Assembly (NCBI GenBank): GCA_035252155.1
Contig: DATFDL010000336.1
Coordinates: 1-19,750 of the forward strand
Reading direction: 5' to 3'
DNA from: JAICLL01 sp035252155
Lineage (GTDB): Bacteria; Planctomycetota; Planctomycetia; Pirellulales; JAICIG01
Length of the DNA: 19,750 nucleotides
The stretch's first letter is position 1; each line of letters starts with the position of its first letter. Made by a program: the position numbers and the translations under genes. Below, in pieces: positions 1 to 7,234 of this stretch. A model generated the notes under the pieces. That model was not told the origin of the DNA and did no database searches. It was given only the letters and a program-made list of their open reading frames with translations.

Positions 1-3000
1 TGGCCGTGACGGCCGCCGCCGCGGCGCGCTCGCGCGCGCCCAGCGGCGCCCAGGTGACGTCGTTGCGCGTCAGCACGCGCCGGGCGGCCGCGGCGTAATC
101 CGGACGGTTCTCGATCAAGGCCGTCGCCGCTCTGGCCAACGATACCTGTTCTCCCTCGCGGCAGAGCACCAGGTCGCTATCGGCGTCGAATAGTGTGAGC
201 GCGACGTCGGGCATTTCTTGCTTGATTGTCTCGGCCAGCGCGCCGCCATTGCGGCCTTGCGGCAACACCGCCAACAACCGCTCGGCCGCACCTACCCGCC
301 CCAGCTTCGGCGAGGCCTTGTCGGCCGCGCTCGACAGCGATTGCACAAGCTGCGCCTGATCGGGGTGACGTTCGAGTAAAAACCGAGCGGCGTCGACGTC
401 CTCCAGCGCCTGCAAAACCACGGCCCGGGCGCGCTGCTGCAAACATTCGTGCAACAGCTTCCAGGCGTCGTGGTCGGCGGCGGCCAGTGCCAGCAGACCG
501 CCTTGCGCATCGATCAGGTCGCGCTGGAACGACCGCTCGAATTCAAGCACGAATTCGGGATCGGCCAATCGCGGCAAAGGCGCCAGCGACCGCGCGCCTT
601 CGGCCGGCCGCGAGCGCGTGTCACCGGGCGTTTCGGCGGGCGGTCCGGCCTGCCCGCCAAATCCGCGGGCCAGTTGCTCCAAGCGCGGACGCAAACGTAC
701 AAGCTGTTCGTTAAATCCGGCCAGGCCGCTCGAAACCGACTGCAAGAGTCCGGCCAGACTGCGATAGACCATCGTTTGCAACCGTAACTGGCAGTAGAGC
801 AGCAGCCTCGCCTCGGCGTCGCCCGTCGAAGGGCCGCCAAACAGGTTCCACCAGCGCGGGCCGGAACGTCCGGTCTCGCCGCGTTGCAACTTGGAACACA
901 GTGCCACCGAAGCGGCCTGCTCGCGGCGCTGGCGCTCGTCGGCGGCTTGCCGCAGGGCGCGCAGATGCTCTTGAAACATGCTGACCGCCGTCAGCGCCGC
1001 CGGCAGCCTGGCCCGCGGAGTGTCGACCAATTCCGAGATCGACTTGGTCAGTGACGCGGTCAGCGCGGCGCCGAGCTTTTTCGCCCCGTCTTGGATCGCT
1101 TGCTCGACGCGCGACGGGCTGGCGGGCTGCGAGGGGTCGGCCGCCGCCGGCAGCCCGAGCACCGCGTGGATCCGCCGCAACGGTTCGGCGAAGAGCCCTT
1201 CCACACGGGCAGCGGCTTGACTCTTCGGTGGTTCTGCCCCGCGCGACAACTGCCCCTCAAGCGCGCATTGAGCCAGCAAATTCCGAAAGTAGACATCACC
1301 GCCGCCGCCGAGCGATTTGTCGATGACCGTCTGCAGGCGTTCGGCCAACTCTTCAAGCTGAAAATCGGGCTTCGCCAGGCGGACGCCCGGCTGTTCGGTT
1401 TCGGCGAACATGCCTTGCACCAGACGATGACAAAATGCCTCGGCCTGAGCACTGGCCACGGCGTATTTGTCGCAGCCGATCGAGAAGAGGCCGAACGTGC
1501 GCAGCCGCGGCACATCGTGGCCGTCATGCGGCTGATGCGATAGCCGCCGGCAGCAGTCGAGCGCGGCGCCAAAGGCGGTCGCCGCGTCGAGGTAGAGGTA
1601 ATGGGCCACGGTTTCGACGGCGGCCTGAAAATCGGCCTGTTGCAGGTCGTCGCCCAGGTCGATCAGATAGGCGTCGCCGAAGGGTGCTTCCGACAATTCG
1701 CCGACCGGCAGGATCTCGGTCGGCCCTGCCCGATACGCGCCGCCGCCTTGCATGAAATGGTTCAACTCGGTGAGCGTGGCGTAGGCGTTTGCTTTGCGCA
1801 GATCGTTGGCCGAGCTTTTATTGAATGTGGCGTGCAGCATGATGCCGCAGACCCCGTCGGGATCGAAATCGAGCGTCGTGAGCAACTGCCGCACGGCATA
1901 GGCCACGTCGAGCAGCATGCCGCCGCCGGTGCCGCCCGAAATCGACGAGATAATGAACACCCGCGGCGACGCATCGCGCAGCCCCGTGCCGATGGTGCTG
2001 GCCGAAGTGGCCTCGGCCTCGGGCTGGACGGCTTCGACCAGCGTCTGGCGGATCCGTTCGACAATCGTCTCGGCGTGGTCGACAAATGCCAGCCGGCCCA
2101 GCGGGCGCAGGCCCTCGGTGTGCAGCGAACGGGGAATGTTGTAGAGCCAGCGGCGACTGAGCCAGCTCAAAAGCTGATCGGAGGCGGCTCGGTAGTCGGC
2201 CGGCTTGCGCAGCGGCAGGTAGACAGTTTCGTCCGATTCGAGCACTTCGCCTTCATCGCCCTGTTCGGCGTCGCGAAGCGCGGTGGAATCGGTGTCGAGC
2301 AGCAAAAACCGGAAGCTGGGAATGCTCTGACGATCGCCGAAACGCTGGTGCAGACGCCGGCGCAGCGGCCGCAACACTTGGGCGGCGGCGCCGCCTAGGC
2401 CGATAAACAAGGTCGGCCGCAAACCTGTCTCGGTCAAAGCGGTCAACGGTTCGAGCGGTTCGAGGCTGATCGGCTCATCGTCCGTCACACCTGGACCACC
2501 GCAGTCGATGGTTTCGTCCAGGTGCTCACAGGGCGTCGAGCGCAAGGCGATGGTGGCCCGCTGCTGTTCGTTATCGAGGCTTTCGGACGATTCAGCCGCC
2601 GACGGTTCCTGATGCGCCGCGGGGCCTTCGAGCAGCCGATCGACCAGCTCGCGGCATGTGGCAAAGCGGGCCTCGGGCTGCTTGGCCAAGGCGCGGGCCA
2701 CGATCGCACGGTCTTGATCGCCGAGCGCCGCCAGCAACGGCGGGCTGTGCAGGTGCTGGGCGGCCAACTGCGCCGTCGTCACGCCCGGAAATGGCAGCAC
2801 GCCGGTCAACATCTCCTGATAAACAATCGCCAGACTGTATTGATCGCTCTGCCGGCTCGCCTTGCCGTCGAAGGCTTCGGGCGTGGCGTAGAGCGGCGTC
2901 ACGCCCCCGATGGTCGTGCAATTAGTGTCTTGCAGGTCCTTCACCAGCCCGAAATCGGCCACCTTCACACGGCCGCCGACCAGCAGCAGGTTTTCGGGCT

Positions 3001-3424
3001 TGATGTCGAGGTGCTGCAGGCCGTACTTGTCGCTCATGTAATCCAGGGCGTCGGCGGCATCGCGCAGATAGGCGAGCAGCTCGTCGCGTGGGATGCCGGG
3101 CAGGCCCGACTCGCGGCATTGCCGAAAGCGGTCCATCAGGCTCATCTCGGCCAGCTCGGTGACGATGTAAAGCTGGCCGTCGACCACATCGAACCGTTCG
3201 AGCGACAGCAAGAAGGGATGGCGGACTTCCTTGATGCGTCCCAGGGCCTTGAGCTCGCGGGCGCCGCGGTCGTCGTCGAGCCGGCCGTAGACAAACTTGA
3301 TCGCCTTGGTCAGGCCGCCCGGCGCGCGCACCTTCCACACTTCGCCGTAGCCGCCGATGCCGATCCGCTCGCTGAGCAGATAGCCGGGAATCGGCTCCGA
3401 GTTTTCCGCGGGTTGGAAGGTCAC
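1..3424 (-). CDS. Serine/threonine protein kinase fused to a tubulin/FtsZ-like domain (3' end outside window)
   Basis: I translated this frame codon by codon: it stays open for 1141 codons from a GTG at 3424-3422 to the window edge, so the C-terminus is missing. The N-terminal kinase domain (about residues 14-275) has a glycine loop IGIGGYGEV (21-29), the ATP lysine in AIKFV (K43), a catalytic loop HLDIKPEN (D140, with Leu replacing the usual Arg of HRD), DFG (157-159) and a TPE segment (181-183). A linker follows. The second module has a GxGG loop at LFIGLGG (339-345), LLLDTD (374-379) and the tubulin/FtsZ-type signature SGGTGGG (496-502), like the Pfam 'Tubulin_2' family. It should bind GTP and may polymerise. 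The rest (about 700-1141) is helical and unrecognised. No transmembrane segment is seen. The GTG start overlaps the stop of the upstream FHA gene, so the two are probably coupled. The kinase looks active; its substrate is unknown. Confidence 0.88.
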   Translation of the reverse strand, partial: MTFQPAENSEPIPGYLLSERIGIGGYGEVWKVRAPGGLTKAIKFVYGRLDDDRGARELKALGRIKEVRHPFLLSLERFDVVDGQLYIVTELAEMSLMDRFRQCRESGLPGIPRDELLAYLRDAADALDYMSDKYGLQHLDIKPENLLLVGGRVKVADFGLVKDLQDTNCTTIGGVTPLYATPEAFDGKASRQSDQYSLAIVYQEMLTGVLPFPGVTTAQLAAQHLHSPPLLAALGDQDRAIVARALAKQPEARFATCRELVDRLLEGPAAHQEPSAAESSESLDNEQQRATIALRSTPCEHLDETIDCGGPGVTDDEPISLEPLEPLTALTETGLRPTLFIGLGGAAAQVLRPLRRRLHQRFGDRQSIPSFRFLLLDTDSTALRDAEQGDEGEVLESDETVYLPLRKPADYRAASDQLLSWLSRRWLYNIPRSLHTEGLRPLGRLAFVDHAETIVERIRQTLVEAVQPEAEATSASTIGTGLRDASPRVFIISSISGGTGGGMLLDVAYAVRQLLTTLDFDPDGVCGIMLHATFNKSSANDLRKANAYATLTELNHFMQGGGAYRAGPTEILPVGELSEAPFGDAYLIDLGDDLQQADFQAAVETVAHYLYLDAATAFGAALDCCRRLSHQPHDGHDVPRLRTFGLFSIGCDKYAVASAQAEAFCHRLVQGMFAETEQPGVRLAKPDFQLEELAERLQTVIDKSLGGGGDVYFRNLLAQCALEGQLSRGAEPPKSQAAARVEGLFAEPLRRIHAVLGLPAAADPSQPASPSRVEQAIQDGAKKLGAALTASLTKSISELVDTPRARLPAALTAVSMFQEHLRALRQAADERQRREQAASVALCSKLQRGETGRSGPRWWNLFGGPSTGDAEARLLLYCQLRLQTMVYRSLAGLLQSVSSGLAGFNEQLVRLRPRLEQLARGFGGQAGPPAETPGDTRSRPAEGARSLAPLPRLADPEFVLEFERSFQRDLIDAQGGLLALAAADHDAWKLLHECLQQRARAVVLQALEDVDAARFLLERHPDQAQLVQSLSSAADKASPKLGRVGAAERLLAVLPQGRNGGALAETIKQEMPDVALTLFDADSDLVLCREGEQVSLARAATALIENRPDYAAAARRVLTRNDVTWAPLGARERAAAAAVTA

Positions 3425-4581
3425 GATGCTCTACTCCCGCAAACCGCTCCGGCCGTGGCCAACTGCTGTCTGGCCGCCAAGGCGGCCACCGAAGCCGGCG
3501 GCCCAAACCAATCGCCTTGCCCCGCGTGGCAGCCCAGTTCTCGGCATTGCTCGGCGTCGTCTTCATGATCGACGCCGGCGGCGATCACCCGCACGCCCTG
3601 GTCGTTGCAGGCTTGCACAATCTCGCGCACTTGGTTTTGCCGCGGCGGCGTCGACGCCAAATCGGCAATCAAGCTGCGGTCGAGCTTGATGAACTCGGGC
3701 GGCACATCGGCCAACTCGGCCAGCCGTCCCTTGCCGGAACGAAAATTCGCATAGGCCAGCTCGATGCCGCGTTCGGCCAGGCACTCGCGCACCGGTTGTC
3801 CGAAGGCTGCCGCCGTGACCGCATGTTCGGGCACTTCCAGCACGAGCTTCTGTTCATCAGACGCCGCGCTGACCAATGCGCAAAGTGAATCGACCAGCGC
3901 CGCGTGGCCCAGCTCGGAGGCGTGCAGCGGCAGAAAAAGCCGCGTCTCGCCTAGCGGAGCCGCTTGTTCGACGGCCAGCAACCGCGCCATTTCGCTCAGC
4001 CGATCCGTGAGCCGCGTTTCGCCGGCCAGCAGGTAATGGTCGGCCGGCGAGCGGCCCAGCTCGTGGTCGTTTCCGATGGCGGCATAGCCCATGACCGCTT
4101 CGCTGTCGATTTCCACGACCGGCGCCAGCGTGACACGCAGGCAGCGGTGCAGCAGCAGCTCTTGCAGCCGACGCACCGAGCGAAGCACCGACGTAGGAGC
4201 GCCGAGCTGCGCCGCCCGGGCCTCGCGTGGATCGACCACCAGCGTGGTCACCGGCTGGGCCTTCGAGGCCTGTCCGTCGAAGTAGGTAAACTCGGTGGTG
4301 GCAATATGAATAATGTCGCCGTGCGACAGCCGCGATTCGCGAATCCGCTCGCCGTTGACAAACGTGCCGTTGGTGCTGCCGAGGTCCTTGATCCACAATT
4401 CGCCCTCGGCGTGGACGATCGAGGCGTGCTCGCGCGAGACCTGCGACGAATCGATCCGCAGATGGGTCGAGTCGGCGCGCCCCAGCGTGAACGGCAGCGG
4501 GCGAATGCAAGCCCGCCGCACCGGCCCGCCGTGCTTGGGAAGATGTTCGAGATACGGTACGCCCGGTTCGATGTCGTTCAT
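3421..4581 (-). CDS. FHA domain protein with a C-terminal degenerate EAL domain
   Basis: The protein has 386 residues from ATG 4581; an in-frame TTG at 4590 is possible, but AGGTG at 4593-4597 is well spaced only for the ATG. The FHA domain (about 8-103) keeps the phospho-threonine binding motifs GR (34-35), SREH (49-52) and STNGTFVNG (69-77). Residues about 140-370 align by eye with EAL c-di-GMP phosphodiesterases: PVVEIDSEAVMGY, LVLEVPE, FIKLDRSLI, and a C-terminal ELGCHAGQGDWFG. The catalytic signature is lost: EAL reads AAI (167-169), the DDFG motif reads ANFR (278-281), and AEGVET reads AAGVDH. It therefore probably does not hydrolyse c-di-GMP but may bind a ligand or act as a scaffold. 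The stop TGA overlaps the GTG of the kinase-tubulin gene, so the natural partner of the FHA domain is that kinase or its targets. Confidence 0.88.
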   Translation of the reverse strand: MNDIEPGVPYLEHLPKHGGPVRRACIRPLPFTLGRADSTHLRIDSSQVSREHASIVHAEGELWIKDLGSTNGTFVNGERIRESRLSHGDIIHIATTEFTYFDGQASKAQPVTTLVVDPREARAAQLGAPTSVLRSVRRLQELLLHRCLRVTLAPVVEIDSEAVMGYAAIGNDHELGRSPADHYLLAGETRLTDRLSEMARLLAVEQAAPLGETRLFLPLHASELGHAALVDSLCALVSAASDEQKLVLEVPEHAVTAAAFGQPVRECLAERGIELAYANFRSGKGRLAELADVPPEFIKLDRSLIADLASTPPRQNQVREIVQACNDQGVRVIAAGVDHEDDAEQCRELGCHAGQGDWFGPPASVAALAARQQLATAGAVCGSRAS

Positions 4582-4658
4582 ATTCGGCAATGCACCTGGT
4601 GCGCGTCGGACTATTTAGAGGCCGAGCGCGATGAGTTGTCCGTGGCGGCGCTAATGGT

Positions 4659-4749
4659 CTGTAGGGAACGCCCTCTGTGGCGTTCCGCGCGTCACGATCG
4701 ACGTCGTGACCCGCGTGGGACGGAACGCCACGGAGGGCGTTCCCTACAG
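4659..4749. repeat. 91-bp stem-loop repeat element, copy 1
   Basis: The left arm (4659-4687) and right arm (4721-4749) are each 29 nt and complementary except for one position, which would be a G-U pair in RNA. The arms begin CTGTAGGGAACGCC. The loop is 33 nt and holds a smaller hairpin, GTCACGA/TCGTGAC (4691-4697 with 4704-4710). A second element with the same arm and loop lengths lies at 16306-16396. Confidence 0.85.
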
Positions 4750-4802
4750 CGCGACGCCAATACAACTTTAGGCCGGAAATGGGGGCGCCACCGGCCTGTC
4801 GC

Positions 4803-4820
4803 CGACTTCGTGAGAAGTCG
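4803..4820. repeat. Small hairpin CGACTTC-GTGA-GAAGTCG
   Basis: A perfect 7-bp stem with a GTGA loop. It shares its core with the hairpin 23 bp downstream, read on the opposite strand, and differs from it by a base-pair swap in the stem. Confidence 0.7.
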
Positions 4821-4842
4821 GGCCGCCAACTCAAGGCACGGC

Positions 4843-4862
4843 CGGAATTCTCACGAATTCCG
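4843..4862. repeat. Small hairpin CGGAATTC-TCAC-GAATTCCG
   Basis: A perfect 8-bp stem with a TCAC loop. On the minus strand the core reads GAATTC-GTGA-GAATTC, which matches the hairpin at 4803-4820 except for a compensated C-G to A-T change. A further palindrome, CTACAAC-C-GTTGTAG, follows directly at 4863-4877. Confidence 0.7.
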
Positions 4863-4882
4863 CTACAACCGTTGTAGAACAT

Positions 4883-4954
4883 AATTCATTCCGTTTGCCG
4901 ACGCGCAACGCTTGATGAACGGCGGCAATACGGAGAACGGAATGAATTCCGTTC
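4883..4954. repeat. Inverted repeat and GAACGGAAT palindrome
   Basis: AATTCATTCCGTT (4883-4895) is the exact reverse complement of 4936-4948. The right copy is itself part of an imperfect palindrome at 4935-4954 with arms GAACGGAAT and ATTCCGTTC separated by GA. A near copy (18 of 20 bases) sits inside the anti-sigma coding sequence at 7735-7754. Confidence 0.75.
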
Positions 4955-5017
4955 TGCGAGTGACCGCGAGATATAGTTCCATTGCCCCGCCAACCGGCTT
5001 TTTTGCGAGTAGTTGCC

Positions 5018-6406
5018 ATGCTAAGAGACAAATTTCGCGTGCTCGTGGTCGACGACGATTCGGCCCTGCTTTGGTCGCTGTCGAACTTTCTGAAGCTGGC
5101 GGGCTATGACGTGGCCGCCGTCGGCACCGCCGAACAGGCGCTGAGCACGCTTGACTTCGCCCCGCCCGACTTTGTGATCGCGGGTTGGTCGATGAAGCCG
5201 ACCTCCGGCGTTGAGCTGTGCCGGCGGATTCGCGGCCGCGGCCTTTCCGATTACGTCTATATCTTGCTGCGCGGAGCGGCGAACAACTCGAACCAGGTGA
5301 TCGACGCCCTGCAGGCCGGGGCCGACGATTTCTTGGCGCAGCCGCTGGTCTACGGCGAGCTGCTGTCGCGGCTGCGCGTGGGGGCACGGATGCTCGAATA
5401 CGAGCGCCGCCTGGTCTCGCTGGCCCGGGCCGACGCCCTCACAGGTCTCGGCGCGCGGCAGGCGTTCCGCGAGCTAGTCGAGCAGTGGCTCGCCGAGCGG
5501 CGCCGCGGTCGCGGTTGCTGCGTGGTGTTCGACGCCGACTTTTTCGGCCGCGTCAATCATTTATACGGCTATCCCATGGGCGACACCGCGCTGCAAGCCC
5601 TCGCCGACCGGATCGCCTCCGGTCATGAATCCCGCCAGGCTTATCGCGTCGGCGGCAACCGTTTCGCGCTGCTCGTCGAGCAGACCGAGGACGAGGCGTT
5701 CGCATGGGCCGAAAAGGTCCGAGCCGACTTCGAGACGCAGCCGTTGGCCGTGGCGGGCGAGGCCGTCGCCCTCACCGTCAGTTGCGGAGCCGCGGCGCTG
5801 ACGGCGGGATTGAGCGGCGAAGCGGCTCTGGTCTTGGCCGAGCAAGCCTTGCACGTCGCCAAACAATCGGGCCGCAATCGCGTCTTGACCACCAGCGGAG
5901 TCGCCGACGTGATGGCCGACCGCGGTAGTTCCGGCGATCCGTTGCGGAGCGCCGCGGCGCGCGACGTCATGACCTCGAGCTTCATCGCGCTTGGCCAGGA
6001 CGAAAGCCTCGCCGCCGCGGCCGAGTTGCTGGGCAATGGACGTCTTACGACGCTGCCGGTGGTCGACGCCGACGGAAAGCTGCTCGGCACCGTCAGTGCC
6101 GCCGCCGTCGAGGCGCGATTGTCGTCCGTCGCCGGGCCGAACCGCACGCTGGCCGAAACACTCGATGCCGACATCACCGCCTATGACGAAGAAACAACCG
6201 TCCAGACGTTGTACGAATTCTTTCAGCGGACCGATGCCAACCGGGCCGAGATCACACAGGCCGGGCGACCGACCGGGTACGTCACCCGCGGCTCGTTGTC
6301 CGCGCTCAGCGAGCACTTGACGCCCGGCAGTTTTTCCCCCGCCGTGCCTCCCGCCTATCGCAGCAGTTATTTGCGGGTACCCGAGCTCGTCGGCGAAGAG
6401 GGATAG
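5018..6406 (+). CDS. Degenerate REC-GGDEF protein with C-terminal CBS domains
   Basis: The protein has 462 residues from ATG 5018; an in-frame TTG at 4982 would add 12 residues before the receiver begins, and neither has a strong ribosome site. The receiver domain (about 5-120) starts RVLVVDDD, but the phospho-acceptor position reads VIAGWSM (G56 replaces Asp) and the conserved Lys reads DDFLAQP (Q108). The GGDEF domain (about 140-295) has DALTGLGAR and MGD, but the active-site loop is GGNRF (212-216), so diguanylate cyclase activity is unlikely. From about 316 two CBS repeats follow, starting DVMTSSFIAL, which in other proteins bind adenine nucleotides. It is cytoplasmic with no membrane segment. 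It is divergent from the FHA/pseudo-EAL gene. A role as a nucleotide-sensing regulator is inferred. Confidence 0.87.
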   Translation: MLRDKFRVLVVDDDSALLWSLSNFLKLAGYDVAAVGTAEQALSTLDFAPPDFVIAGWSMKPTSGVELCRRIRGRGLSDYVYILLRGAANNSNQVIDALQAGADDFLAQPLVYGELLSRLRVGARMLEYERRLVSLARADALTGLGARQAFRELVEQWLAERRRGRGCCVVFDADFFGRVNHLYGYPMGDTALQALADRIASGHESRQAYRVGGNRFALLVEQTEDEAFAWAEKVRADFETQPLAVAGEAVALTVSCGAAALTAGLSGEAALVLAEQALHVAKQSGRNRVLTTSGVADVMADRGSSGDPLRSAAARDVMTSSFIALGQDESLAAAAELLGNGRLTTLPVVDADGKLLGTVSAAAVEARLSSVAGPNRTLAETLDADITAYDEETTVQTLYEFFQRTDANRAEITQAGRPTGYVTRGSLSALSEHLTPGSFSPAVPPAYRSSYLRVPELVGEEG

Positions 6407-6546
6407 TGGAAGCGCGATACTTTTCGTCCGCCACGGGGTTGAAAAGCCTTGGGTAGCGCGCTCGCGCTCGGCAGCCTTTTCGCGGGTAGCGTACTGCTCT
6501 ACACTGACCTTCATCGGGCGGAGGTAAACGCAGTCGCGAGTGAGTG

Positions 6547-7194
6547 ATGGGCAATCGTGTCAGGGCCGGCGGATCATCGGCCGAGTTGAACGCGCTGGGC
6601 GATCCCGACGTGCGGCTGATGCTCCAAGTGCGCGACGGCAACGCGGCGGCCTTCGAGGAGCTGATGCGGCGTTATCAAAACCGCCTGGTGACGGTGCTGG
6701 AGCACCTGGTCGGCAAGCGCGGCCAGGCCGAGGACCTGGCCCAAGAAGTCTTCTTGCGGGTTTATCGGGCTCGCGAAAGCTACGTGCCCGGCTCGAAGTT
6801 TTCTACCTGGCTGTTTACCATCGCCAACAATGTCGCCGCGAACTCGCTGCGGTCGCGCAGCCGCCGCCGCGAAGTGCAGGTCACCTCGAATGACGATGAT
6901 GATCGCGAGCCGGCTACGCTGGACCAACTGGCCCAGGCCGCCAGCGGATTGATGCCCACGCGGCAGCTTGACAAGGCCGAGTTGCGCGATGTGGTCCGGG
7001 CGGCGCTCGAAACCCTCAGCGAGCGGCAGCGGCTGGCGGTGCTGCTCTGCAAGTTCGAAGACATGAGCTATGCCGACATTGCCGCCGCCATGGACATGAG
7101 CCCCAAAGCCATCAAGTCGCTCTTGGCCCGGGCCCGCGACAACCTTCGGGAGATACTCGAGCCCTATTTGCAACGCGGTGATCGACCGACGTAG
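6547..7194 (+). CDS. ECF-type RNA polymerase sigma factor
   Basis: The protein has 215 residues from ATG 6547; a GTG directly before it (6544) is equally possible and an in-frame stop lies just upstream. Region 2 (about residues 30-105) shows AAFEELMRRYQNRL, AEDLAQEVFLRVYRARESY and STWLFTIANN, typical of core binding and -10 recognition. An acidic linker (NDDDDREPATLDQ) leads to region 4 (about 150-205) with LSERQRLAVLLCKFEDMSY and the helix-turn-helix IAAAMDMSPKAIKSLLARAR for -35 binding. GGAGGT at 6519-6524 is too far upstream to be a normal ribosome site. The next gene, 40 bp downstream, is a membrane protein that fits the usual place of an anti-sigma factor. Confidence 0.93.
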   Translation: MGNRVRAGGSSAELNALGDPDVRLMLQVRDGNAAAFEELMRRYQNRLVTVLEHLVGKRGQAEDLAQEVFLRVYRARESYVPGSKFSTWLFTIANNVAANSLRSRSRRREVQVTSNDDDDREPATLDQLAQAASGLMPTRQLDKAELRDVVRAALETLSERQRLAVLLCKFEDMSYADIAAAMDMSPKAIKSLLARARDNLREILEPYLQRGDRPT

Positions 7195-7197
7195 ATC

Positions 7198-7230
7198 GGA
7201 AGGCAAAAAAATTGAGGGCAAAAGAATAAG
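7198..7230 (+). repeat. AT-rich GGCAAAAAAATTG repeat, copy A
   Basis: GGAAGGCAAAAAAATTG followed by AGGGCAAAAGAATAAG fills nearly all of the 40-bp spacer between the sigma stop and the anti-sigma ATG. Copies lie at 8624-8656 in the same orientation and at 8713-8741 inverted. Its base composition contrasts sharply with the GC-rich neighbours. Confidence 0.8.
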
Positions 7231-7234
7231 TTGT

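Larger units (their letters stand above)
4582..5017. other. Repeat-filled divergent intergenic spacer, no gene seen
   Basis: This 436-bp spacer between two divergent signalling genes must hold both promoters, but I could not recognise -35/-10 boxes with confidence. It contains a 91-bp stem-loop (4659-4749), two related hairpins (4803-4820 and 4843-4862), a short palindrome CTACAAC-C-GTTGTAG (4863-4877) and a 13-bp inverted repeat (4883-4895 with 4936-4948). No convincing coding sequence is present. Confidence 0.7.

Noticed and set aside
1601..3568. Long plus-strand open frames (265 and 348 codons) opposite the kinase-tubulin gene
   Set aside because: The minus-strand frame gives recognisable kinase and tubulin motifs across the same bases; the plus frames show no family motifs and are typical antisense by-products of GC-rich codon use.
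3857..4884. Long frames on both strands (341 and 306 codons) overlapping the FHA gene and its upstream spacer
   Set aside because: The FHA motifs are read in another frame, and these frames run through the stem-loop repeats with Arg-rich, low-complexity products.
4981..5017. TTG 4982 as start of the REC-GGDEF-CBS gene
   Set aside because: The receiver fold begins just after ATG 5018 and the extra residues MPRQPAFLRVVA add nothing recognisable; kept only as an alternative.
6407..6546. Candidate promoter for the ECF sigma gene
   Set aside because: I could not identify a pair of -35/-10 boxes with acceptable spacing; GGAGGT at 6519-6524 is too far from the start for a ribosome site.
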